From positions 1 to 6,320 of the forward strand of contig WFXV01000190.1 of the NCBI GenBank assembly GCA_015490435.1: 6,320 nucleotides of DNA. The letters are read 5' to 3'. The translations under genes and the position numbers were made by a program. Each line of letters opens with the position of its first letter. Position 1 is the first letter of the stretch. Shown here piece by piece: positions 1 through 5,786 of this stretch. The notes below the pieces were generated by a model. It searched no databases. It saw nothing but the letters and a program-made list of their open reading frames with translations, and was not told the origin of the DNA. Source of the stretch: Thermaceae bacterium (GTDB taxonomy: Bacteria > Deinococcota > Deinococci > Deinococcales > Marinithermaceae).

Positions 1-1252
1 CTGGGATGTCTATGCCCGGGGCGGCCCCCTTTTCCTGGAGCACTACCCCGACCATCCCCGGGCGCTGGACGCCGCCCGCGGGTTCGCCAGTGCTCTGGCG
101 GTGGCGCCGGTGGCCACCGGCCGCCGGCCCCGCACCCTGCTCGCCGTCCGGCACCGGGGGCGACGGGTCTGGACCTGGGCCGATCGCCGCTTTTTGACCT
201 TGGCCGCCGGGGTCTTCCGCGAGACCCAGGCCCGCTGGCAGCTCGAGGACCGGATCGCCGCCCACCTCCGGCTCGAGCGGGCCCTGCCCGAGGCCAGCGA
301 GGCCGCCTTCTTCCAGGCGGTGCTCGAGGAGGCGGTGCGGCTGGTGCCGGGGGCCGAGGCGGGGAGCCTCTTGGTGCGGGAAGGGGAGCGCTACCACTAC
401 CGGGCGAGCGTAGGCTACCCCCTCGAGGCGCTCGCCGGGGTGACCTTCGACGAGGCGGCGATGCGGGACTGGGCGGGGGAGGCCTGGGAGACCGGCGAGC
501 CCCGGTTGCTTTCCCGCCAGGAGCGACCCCTGGAGGCGGTGAGCTTCAAGACCGCCCCCCGGGAGGTGATGGCGACCGCCGGCCGGGTCTACGAGATGCA
601 GCAGAACCTTTGCGTTCCCATTGTCTACCGCGGGCGGACGATCGCCGCCCTGAATCTCGATGCCTTTTCCGACCCCGAGGCCTTCGACGCCACCTCGCTC
701 GAGGCCGCGCGGGGCTTTGCGGTGCAGGTGGCGGCGATGCTCCACGAGGCCGAGCTCAGGCGGGAGCTCGGGCACGCGGCGATGACCGACCCCCTCACGG
801 GCTGCTACAACCGCCGGGCCTTCGAGCGCCTGGCCCGGGAGGAGTTGGCGGCGAGTATCCGGGCGGGCCGGCCGGTGGCGCTGGTGGTTTTGGACCTCGC
901 CGGCTTCAAGCGCATCAATGACCGCTACGGCCACCCCGCCGGGGACCGCACGCTCCAGGCGGTCGCCGAGGCCTTGGCCGGGGTCCTTCGCCAGGGGGAA
1001 CGGCTCTTTCGCTGGGGAGGGGACGAGTTCGCCGCCGTCCTTCCCGGCCTGGACTGCCAGGGGGCCCGGCGGGTGGCCGCCCGGATGCGCCGGGCGCTCC
1101 GGGGAGTACGGGTTCGCGACTTGAACCTTGACGCCCACTTCGGCCTCGCCGTCTTCCCGGAGGAGGCCCGGGACCTGGACGGGCTGATGCGGCGGGCGGA
1201 CGCCCGGCTCTACCGGGCCAAGCGGCGCCCCGCTCCGAACGGGTATACTTGA
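1..1252 (+). CDS. GAF-GAF-GGDEF protein, putative diguanylate cyclase (5' partial)
   Basis: The frame is open from the left edge (first full codon at base 2), so the true start lies outside; about 416 residues are visible. A GTG at 101 is in frame but falls inside a domain and is not the start. Order seen: the C-terminal part of a GAF domain (to about base 265), which aligns almost without gaps with the second GAF of the next gene; a complete GAF (about 290-755) carrying EMQQNLCVPIV and LNLDAF; then a GGDEF domain with DPLTG (788-802), NRR, a metal-binding aspartate in LDL, FKxxND, GHxxGD and intact GGDEF (1016-1030). Known for the family: two GTP condense to c-di-GMP. Oddities: the inhibitory-site motif RxxD reads RQGE (989-1000), and the C-terminus after YRAK is short and lacks the usual GxNRV-like tail. 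The GAF ligand is unknown. The protein is paralogous to the downstream gene, which starts 7 bases later. The family call is firm; activity is inferred from retained residues. Confidence 0.9.
   Translation, partial: WDVYARGGPLFLEHYPDHPRALDAARGFASALAVAPVATGRRPRTLLAVRHRGRRVWTWADRRFLTLAAGVFRETQARWQLEDRIAAHLRLERALPEASEAAFFQAVLEEAVRLVPGAEAGSLLVREGERYHYRASVGYPLEALAGVTFDEAAMRDWAGEAWETGEPRLLSRQERPLEAVSFKTAPREVMATAGRVYEMQQNLCVPIVYRGRTIAALNLDAFSDPEAFDATSLEAARGFAVQVAAMLHEAELRRELGHAAMTDPLTGCYNRRAFERLAREELAASIRAGRPVALVVLDLAGFKRINDRYGHPAGDRTLQAVAEALAGVLRQGERLFRWGGDEFAAVLPGLDCQGARRVAARMRRALRGVRVRDLNLDAHFGLAVFPEEARDLDGLMRRADARLYRAKRRPAPNGYT
716..752 (+). repeat. 37-bp direct repeat, copy 1 (GAF-GGDEF linker)
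   Basis: This stretch encodes the end of the GAF domain (FAVQVAAMLHEA) and is identical base for base to 2961-2997 in the next gene, including all wobble positions. Both copies are in the same codon phase, 2245 bp apart. It is part of the wider coding duplication; no mobile-element features flank it. Confidence 0.85.
1244..1249 (+). promoter_or_regulatory. -10-like element TATACT for the second GGDEF gene
   Basis: TATACT matches the -10 consensus TATAAT at five of six positions and ends 10 bases before the ATG at 1260. There is no recognisable -35 at the usual distance and no Shine-Dalgarno in the ten bases before the ATG. A start site about 7 bases downstream would give a leaderless or nearly leaderless mRNA. 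The element lies inside the last codons (Tyr-Thr) of the upstream gene, so the second gene may be transcribed separately as well as by read-through. This is a sequence-based prediction. Confidence 0.5.
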
Positions 1253-1259
1253 GCTTGCC

Positions 1260-3455
1260 ATGCATAAACCGGCGTTCCTCCTGACCTGGGGCGCGGGGCT
1301 TGGTGCTGGGGCTTTGGCCCTGGCGCTGGCCTTTTCCGGCGTCTCGGGCTGGGGGGCGCTGGCGGTGATCCCGGTGGGGACGGCCACCGTCGGCTACGGC
1401 CCCTTCTGGGGGATGCTGGCGGCGGCCTTCGCCCTTTTGGTGGGGCTTATCGCCGGGCTTGGCCCGGCCGAGCTTGGGATCTTCTTCCTCGCCCTCGCGC
1501 TCGCGGTGGTCTCGGGGGCGGCGCTCCGGGCGCTCATCCGGCGGATGGTGCGGCGCGAACGGCGGCTCAAGCGAAGCCTCGCCCTTTTCAACCAGGCCCT
1601 CGACGAGGTGGTCAAGAAGACCGACAAGGATGCGGTACTGGCCGCGCTTCCCGAGCTGCTCGCGGAGTACGTGGACGCCAACGTCTCGGTCTGGGTGCCG
1701 GCGAACCCAGGGTTTCGCCAGGTGGCCGCGCGAGGGCTTCCGGAGATCGCGCGTCTCGGCGAGCGAAGCGTGGTCGGCCGCGCCTACCGGGAGGGCAAGC
1801 CGGTGCACGTCGAGGACGTGCACCAAGATCCCGACTACGTGGACCCCGGGGTGGAGCAAAAAAGCGAGCTCTCCCTCCCCATCAAGGTCCGGGGCGAGGT
1901 GGTGGCGGTCCTCGACCTCGGCCGGAAGACCCCCTTCTACCCGGAGGAGATCGAGACCCTCACCCGCTTCGTCGACGCCGTGGGCCACTACCTCGCGCTG
2001 CTCGCCGAGCACACCGAGAGCCAGCTCGTCGCCGAGCTCACCCGGGCGGTCGCCTCCGCCGACACCCTGGAAGAGGCGGCCAAGAAGGCGCTCGCCCTCT
2101 TGGTGCAGTTCTTCGATGTGGGCGGGGCGGGGCTTTGGCGCTGGCAAGTGGGCCGGTTCTACCCCGTCACCTTCTACGGCCGGCACCTGCCCGGCGAGGA
2201 GCGCCTCCACGCCGAGGGCCTGCCCCCGCGGAAAGGGGTGATCTGGCAGGTCTACCTCGAGCAAAGGCCCCGCTTCATCGTCGATTACGCCAAGGAGCCG
2301 GACGCCGATCCCGAGCTGGTGTCCCGCGGGGTGCGGGGGCTCGCGCTGCACCCCGTTTTGGGGGAGCACCGCGCCCGGGTGGTGCTCTCGCTCCGGGCCG
2401 ACGGCCCCCGAGTCTGGTTCGAGGACGAGCGGCGGCTCCTCGCGGTGGTGGCCCGGGTGCTCGGGCTGATGCTGCGCCAGTACGAGCTCAAGGAGCGGGT
2501 GGGGGCTTTGCTCGCGCTCGAGCGCGACCTGCCCGAGCTCGACGAGGACGTCTTCTACCAGCGGCTGATCGAGGCCGCGGTGCGGCTGGTGCCCGGCGCC
2601 GAGGCGGGGAGCCTCCTGGTGCGGGGGGAGGAGGGCTTTCGCTACCGGGCGGCGGTGGGCTACGACCTGGGCGCCCTCGCCGAGATCCGCTACGACGAGG
2701 ACGGGCTCGCCTCCTGGTGTGGCCCGGGGTTTCATAAGGGACGCCCGCGCCTGCTTTCCCGGGAGGAGGGGGAGCTCGAGGCGAAGAGCCACGAGACCGC
2801 CCCCGCCGAGGTGATCGACACCGCCGGCCGGCTCAAGGAGATGCAGCAAAACCTCTGCGTCCCCATCGTCCACAAGGGGGAGGTGCTCGCGGTCTTGAAC
2901 CTCGACGCCTTCGCCGACCCCGGCGCCTTCGACGAGGAGTCCCTGGAGGTGGCGAACGCGTTTGCGGTGCAGGTGGCGGCGATGCTCCACGAGGCCGCCC
3001 GCTCCAGGAAGCGCCGGCGGGCCTTCGACCAGCAGTTTGCCGCCGAGCTTGCCCGGGCCAAGCGGCAGGGCTATCCCCTGGCGCTGGTGGTCATGGACCT
3101 CACCCGCTTCAAGGAGATCAACGACCGCTTCGGCCACCCCGCCGGCGACCGCGCCTTGGTGCGGGTCGCCGAGGCGCTTAAGAAGGTGCTCCGGGGCACC
3201 GACCTGCTCTTTCGCTGGGGCGGGGATGAGTTCGCCGTCATCCTGCCCTACGCCGACCGAGCGGGGGCGGCCGCCGCCGCCCGGCGCTACGCCGAGGCGA
3301 TCGCCGGGGTCTGCGTCGAGGACGTCTGCCTCGGGGTGAACATCGGGGTCGCCGCCTGCCCCGAGGACGCCACCACCGCCACCGACCTCCTCCGCATCGC
3401 CGACGACCGGATGTACCGCGCGAAGGCCGAGGGGAAGACGCTGGTCGCCGCCTAG
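1260..3455 (+). CDS. Membrane-anchored triple-GAF GGDEF protein, putative diguanylate cyclase
   Basis: 731 residues. Residues about 6-93 are hydrophobic and fit three to four membrane helices, followed by a basic stretch (R90-R105) that should face the cytoplasm. Three GAF-type domains follow: about 120-255 (S202-I208 is SELSLPI), about 265-412, and about 425-580 (EMQQNLCVPIV, LNLDAF). The GGDEF domain runs from about 585 to the end. Catalytic features are present: D613 in MDL, FKxxND (F617-D622), GHxxGD (G625-D630) and GGDEF (654-658). The inhibitory site RGTD (645-648) is intact five residues before GGDEF. Unusually, the DxLTxxxNRR segment that normally opens the domain is missing: between HEA (577-579) and ALVV the protein is 14 residues shorter than its upstream paralogue. 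A c-di-GMP synthase sensing an unknown signal is likely, but the deletion could alter or abolish activity. ATG 1260 is chosen because it precedes the hydrophobic segment and sits just after a -10-like element. The stop overlaps that of the convergent acetyltransferase gene. Confidence 0.93.
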   Translation: MHKPAFLLTWGAGLGAGALALALAFSGVSGWGALAVIPVGTATVGYGPFWGMLAAAFALLVGLIAGLGPAELGIFFLALALAVVSGAALRALIRRMVRRERRLKRSLALFNQALDEVVKKTDKDAVLAALPELLAEYVDANVSVWVPANPGFRQVAARGLPEIARLGERSVVGRAYREGKPVHVEDVHQDPDYVDPGVEQKSELSLPIKVRGEVVAVLDLGRKTPFYPEEIETLTRFVDAVGHYLALLAEHTESQLVAELTRAVASADTLEEAAKKALALLVQFFDVGGAGLWRWQVGRFYPVTFYGRHLPGEERLHAEGLPPRKGVIWQVYLEQRPRFIVDYAKEPDADPELVSRGVRGLALHPVLGEHRARVVLSLRADGPRVWFEDERRLLAVVARVLGLMLRQYELKERVGALLALERDLPELDEDVFYQRLIEAAVRLVPGAEAGSLLVRGEEGFRYRAAVGYDLGALAEIRYDEDGLASWCGPGFHKGRPRLLSREEGELEAKSHETAPAEVIDTAGRLKEMQQNLCVPIVHKGEVLAVLNLDAFADPGAFDEESLEVANAFAVQVAAMLHEAARSRKRRRAFDQQFAAELARAKRQGYPLALVVMDLTRFKEINDRFGHPAGDRALVRVAEALKKVLRGTDLLFRWGGDEFAVILPYADRAGAAAAARRYAEAIAGVCVEDVCLGVNIGVAACPEDATTATDLLRIADDRMYRAKAEGKTLVAA
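2961..2997 (+). repeat. 37-bp direct repeat, copy 2 (GAF-GGDEF linker)
   Basis: Identical to 716-752 and in the same reading phase. It ends two bases before the place where this gene lacks the DxLT-containing segment that its paralogue keeps. Recombination between the copies would join the two genes in frame. Confidence 0.85.
3452..3455. other. CTAG shared stop of two convergent genes (GGDEF gene and acuA)
   Basis: The palindrome CTAG reads TAG on the plus strand (3453-3455, end of the GGDEF gene) and TAG on the minus strand (3454-3452, end of the acetyltransferase gene). The two genes therefore overlap tail to tail by four bases, leaving no room for a separate terminator. I see no hairpin followed by a T-run here. 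Confidence 0.9.
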
Positions 3456-4042
3456 AGGCAGCCCCAGGGCCCTTCCTCGTGGGTGAAGCGGAGGGCCTCG
3501 AAGCTTTCCTTGACCTTTTCTGGGGCGTGGGGCCCGATCCGGGCCATGAGCGCGTTCTCCACGTGGGCGTAGATGTCGGGGTCGTCGGTGGGGTAGACGG
3601 AAAAGCCCACGCTCTTATAAAGCCGCTCGAGGAGGTCGCGGTAGGCGAAGGCCGAGAGCCCGGTGCGCTCGAGGTCGTAGTGCCAATAGTAGAGGGCGGC
3701 TACCACCACCTTGTCGTCGAAGCGGCCGGTTTGGAAGGTGGCCTCGAGCATCCGCCGGGCGAGGCCCTGGCCCCGGTAGGCGGGGGCCACCTCCACCGCG
3801 CCGAGCTCGTAGATCCCCCCGGTTTGGTCCCGCCCCCAGCGCTCGAAGGGATCGGGCCGGTGGAAGGCGGCGTAGCCCACGATCTGGTCGCCGTCGGTGG
3901 CGAGGGTCACGCAGCCGTCGGCACTGGCGGCGATTCCCACCAGGGCCTGTTTTTGCCGCTCGGGAGGGCGGAAGATGTTGAGCTCGGGGTGCATCTTGAG
4001 CCCCGCGATCCGCTCCGGCGGGGCGCAGACCTCGATCTTCAC
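3452..4042 (-). CDS. acuA: AcuA-type GNAT acetyltransferase (putative protein lysine acetyltransferase)
   Basis: 196 residues from a GTG start at 4042. The GNAT acetyl-CoA loop is seen as RGQGLA (R90-A95, matching Q/RxxGxG/A) after ELGAVEVAPAY. The rest follows what I recall of Bacillus AcuA: FRPPE-Q--AL near residues 24-34, DGDQIVGY (50-57), PDPFERW (63-69), YYWHYDLERTGLS (118-130), TDDPDIYAH (152-160) and LMARIG (165-170). Family length is about 200-210 residues. Known role in Bacillus: AcuA acetylates the catalytic lysine of acetyl-CoA synthetase and inactivates it. That target here is inference, as no acs or acuBC genes are visible. The start is chosen because GTG overlaps the upstream stop (GTGA), the usual arrangement for translational coupling. 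An in-frame start exists up to 4225, but that extension runs through the upstream gene and is arginine-rich junk. Regulation is probably by the operon promoter near 4557-4562. The stop is shared with the convergent gene in CTAG. Confidence 0.82.
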   Translation of the reverse strand: MKIEVCAPPERIAGLKMHPELNIFRPPERQKQALVGIAASADGCVTLATDGDQIVGYAAFHRPDPFERWGRDQTGGIYELGAVEVAPAYRGQGLARRMLEATFQTGRFDDKVVVAALYYWHYDLERTGLSAFAYRDLLERLYKSVGFSVYPTDDPDIYAHVENALMARIGPHAPEKVKESFEALRFTHEEGPWGCL

Positions 4043-4551
4043 CCCCCGCCCCGCAGGCAGGCGAGCTCGATCCTCCGCCACCAGCGCTCGGCCTCCTCTC
4101 CCTCGGCCTCGACGCCGAGCCGGGCCACGTACCAGGCGCCCACCTCGGCGGGGGGCTCGGTCCAAAACCGCACCCGGGCGCCCTCGAGCTGCCACCACCC
4201 GTCCTCGAGGGGTTTTCCGCCCCACTTTTTGAGGTAGCGGGTGAACTGCTCCGGGCTCACCCCGCCGAAGACCTGGGACCGCCGGCCCCCGCCGGCCACC
4301 GGGGGGAAGAGGTCGAGGACGTCCTCCTCGGAAAGGGGGGTGTCGAGGCCCTGGAGGTAGCGCACGTCCCGGCCGTTTACGAAGATCGAGTAGCCGTCCT
4401 TGACGTCGCCGTCTTCGAGGAGCTCTTCCTCAAGGGCGGGCCAGCGGCGGGCGAGCGCCCTGAGTACCTCGCGCACCGTCTTGCCCTCGACCGATACGCT
4501 CTTTTCGCCGGTCAGGTCCCGGAGGGTGGCGTACAGGTTCACCCGGGGCAT
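4039..4551 (-). CDS. MoaD-related protein: ubiquitin-fold domain plus C-terminal domain
   Basis: 170 residues. Residues 1-88 are a MoaD/ThiS-type beta-grasp domain: VNLYATLRDLTG at the start, VREVLRALARRWPAL helix, SIFVNGRDVRYLQGL, then the diagnostic LFPPVAGGG (81-89). In true MoaD the protein ends at the Gly-Gly, which is thiocarboxylated. Here about 80 more residues follow (R90-G170), rich in Trp and Glu/Arg (WW at 119-120 and 157-158). The same layout is known structurally from a Thermus thermophilus 'MoaD-related protein', whose C-terminal domain has its own fold; its function is unknown to me. The very C-terminus is CLRGGG, a second Gly run. So a sulfur-carrier or conjugation role is possible but unproven, and would need either cleavage after residue 88 or use of the terminal glycines. 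It is the first gene of an operon with the acetyltransferase (4-base overlap). The ATG at 4551 lies five bases after a -10-like TATGGT and has no Shine-Dalgarno, which suggests leaderless translation. Confidence 0.85.
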   Translation of the reverse strand: MPRVNLYATLRDLTGEKSVSVEGKTVREVLRALARRWPALEEELLEDGDVKDGYSIFVNGRDVRYLQGLDTPLSEEDVLDLFPPVAGGGRRSQVFGGVSPEQFTRYLKKWGGKPLEDGWWQLEGARVRFWTEPPAEVGAWYVARLGVEAEGEEAERWWRRIELACLRGGG

Positions 4552-4555
4552 CGCT

Positions 4556-4561
4556 TACCAT
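4556..4561 (+). promoter_or_regulatory. -10-like element TACCAT for glyA
   Basis: TACCAT fits the TANNNT pattern and ends six bases before the glyA ATG at 4568, which places the start site at the A of the ATG. An offset hexamer CATAAT (4559-4564) resembles TATAAT more closely but would start transcription inside the coding region. No -35 and no Shine-Dalgarno are visible, consistent with a leaderless mRNA. The entire divergent promoter region is 16 bp long. Confidence 0.45.
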
Positions 4562-4562
4562 A
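4557..4562 (-). promoter_or_regulatory. -10-like element TATGGT for the MoaD-related/acuA operon
   Basis: Read on the minus strand, TATGGT fits TANNNT and lies five bases before the ATG at 4551, so transcription should begin at or beside the start codon. There is no clear -35. It shares five of its six base pairs with the divergent glyA element at 4556-4561. Prediction only. Confidence 0.4.
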
Positions 4563-4567
4563 ATGGC

Positions 4568-5782
4568 ATGCTTCCCCGCGACCAGGAGACCTTTCGTTGG
4601 ATCGAGGCCGAGGAGAAGCGGCAGGCGGAGGGGCTCGAGCTCATCGCCAGCGAGAACTTCGTCTCCCGCCAGGTGCGGGAGGCGGTAGGCAGCGTGCTCA
4701 CCAACAAGTACGCCGAGGGCTACCCCGGCCGCCGCTACTACGGGGGCTGCCAGTTCATCGACGAGGTCGAGCGCCTGGCGATCGAGCGGGCGAAGGAGCT
4801 CTTTTCCGCCGCCTGGGCGAACGTCCAGCCCCACTCCGGCTCCCAGGCCAACATGGCTGTCTACTTCGCGCTGCTTGCGCCCGGGGACACGATCCTCGGC
4901 ATGGACCTCGCCGCCGGCGGGCACCTCACCCACGGGGCGCGGGTGAACTTCTCCGGCAAGTTCTTCCGGGTGGTGGCCTACGGCGTCGACCCCGAGACCG
5001 AGCGGATCGACTACGACGAGGTGGAAAGGCTCGCCCTCGAGCACCGGCCCAAGATGATCGTCGCCGGCGCCAGCGCTTACCCCCGCGTGATCGACTTCGC
5101 CCGCTTTCGGGAGATCGCGGACAAGGTCGGCGCCTACCTGATGGTGGACATGGCCCACATCGCCGGGCTCGTGGCCACCGGGCTGCACCCGAGCCCCGTC
5201 CCCCACGCCCACGCGGTGACCAGCACCACCCACAAGACCCTGCGCGGGCCCCGGGGCGGGCTGATCGTGGGCAACGACCTCGAGGTCGCGAAGAAGGTGG
5301 ACAAAATGATCTTCCCCGGCATCCAGGGCGGGCCCTTGGAGCACGTGATCGCGGGGAAGGCGGTGGCGTTCTTCGAGGCGCTCCAGCCGGAGTTCCGGGC
5401 CTACGCCGAGCGGGTGGTGGCGAACGCGAAGGCGCTCGCCGGCCACCTGGCCGAGCGCGGGTACCGCATCGTCTCCGGCGGGACCGACAACCACCTATTC
5501 CTGGTGGACCTGCGCCCCAAGGGGCTCACCGGCAAGGAGGCCGAGGCGCGGCTCGACGCGGTGGGGATCACGGTGAACAAGAACGCGATCCCCTTCGACC
5601 CGGCGCCGCCCCGGGTGACGAGCGGGATCCGCATCGGCACCCCGGCGATCACCACCCGGGGCTTTACCCCCGAGGAGATGGCCGAGGTCGCCGAGCTGAT
5701 CGACGAGGCGCTCACCCAAGGGCCCACCGAGGCGCTTCGCGAGCGGGTGCGCGCCCTCGCCCTGGCGCACCCGATGCCCTAG
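4568..5782 (+). CDS. glyA: Serine hydroxymethyltransferase
   Basis: 404 residues, full length for the bacterial family. The PLP enzyme interconverts serine plus tetrahydrofolate with glycine plus 5,10-methylene-tetrahydrofolate in the cytoplasm, feeding one-carbon metabolism. Motifs in order: LIASEN (25-30), NKYAEGYPGRRYYGG (around 44-58), QPHSGSQAN, the cofactor-binding VDMAHIAGL with D194 and H197, the Schiff-base lysine K223 in STTHKTLRGPRGG, then IFPGIQGGPLEH and, near the end, SGIRIGTPAITTRG. The C-terminus LALAHPMP and most of the body agree with the Thermus enzyme as I recall it. The start at 4568 is chosen because MLPRDQETFRW fits the family N-terminus and the ATG sits six bases after a -10-like element. 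The in-frame start at 4400 would run through the divergent gene. It is apparently monocistronic, and its stop is shared with the convergent lipoprotein gene in CTAG. Confidence 0.98.
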   Translation: MLPRDQETFRWIEAEEKRQAEGLELIASENFVSRQVREAVGSVLTNKYAEGYPGRRYYGGCQFIDEVERLAIERAKELFSAAWANVQPHSGSQANMAVYFALLAPGDTILGMDLAAGGHLTHGARVNFSGKFFRVVAYGVDPETERIDYDEVERLALEHRPKMIVAGASAYPRVIDFARFREIADKVGAYLMVDMAHIAGLVATGLHPSPVPHAHAVTSTTHKTLRGPRGGLIVGNDLEVAKKVDKMIFPGIQGGPLEHVIAGKAVAFFEALQPEFRAYAERVVANAKALAGHLAERGYRIVSGGTDNHLFLVDLRPKGLTGKEAEARLDAVGITVNKNAIPFDPAPPRVTSGIRIGTPAITTRGFTPEEMAEVAELIDEALTQGPTEALRERVRALALAHPMP

Positions 5783-5786
5783 GGCA
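5775..5786. other. 12-bp palindrome with shared stop CTAG (glyA and lipoprotein gene)
   Basis: TGCCCTAGGGCA is a perfect palindrome. Its centre CTAG (5779-5782) supplies the TAG stops of glyA on the plus strand and of the lipoprotein gene on the minus strand. It has no loop and no T-run, so it is not a convincing intrinsic terminator. Confidence 0.85.

Noticed and set aside
915..3137. Long minus-strand open frame (740 codons) opposite the two GGDEF genes
   Set aside because: It is low-complexity (Gly, Pro, Arg, His, Leu-rich) without motifs, and lies opposite well-supported domains. Long antisense frames are expected at this GC content and codon bias.
3446..3461. Possible short hairpin (GCCT/AGGC) at the GGDEF/acuA convergence as a terminator
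   Set aside because: Only four base pairs with a two-base loop and no T-run on either strand.
4041..4056. G-runs on the minus strand before the acuA start as a G-quadruplex
   Set aside because: Only two long runs are present (GGGG and GGGGGG), not the four separated tracts needed; a G-rich Gly-codon stretch explains them.
4043..4225. N-terminal extension of the acetyltransferase
   Set aside because: It would overlap most of the C-terminal domain of the MoaD-related protein and is arginine/glycine-rich. The GTG at 4042 in the GTGA overlap gives the family length.
3479..4237. Plus-strand open frame of 252 codons opposite the acetyltransferase
   Set aside because: No motif; the minus-strand AcuA-type motifs are clear.
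4400..4567. N-terminal extension of serine hydroxymethyltransferase
   Set aside because: It runs through the divergent MoaD-related gene and is unlike the family N-terminus; ATG 4568 fits in length and context.
4430..5494. Minus-strand open frame of 354 codons opposite glyA
   Set aside because: Shadow of a strongly conserved gene; its translation is Gly/Val/His/Leu-rich and has no recognisable domain.
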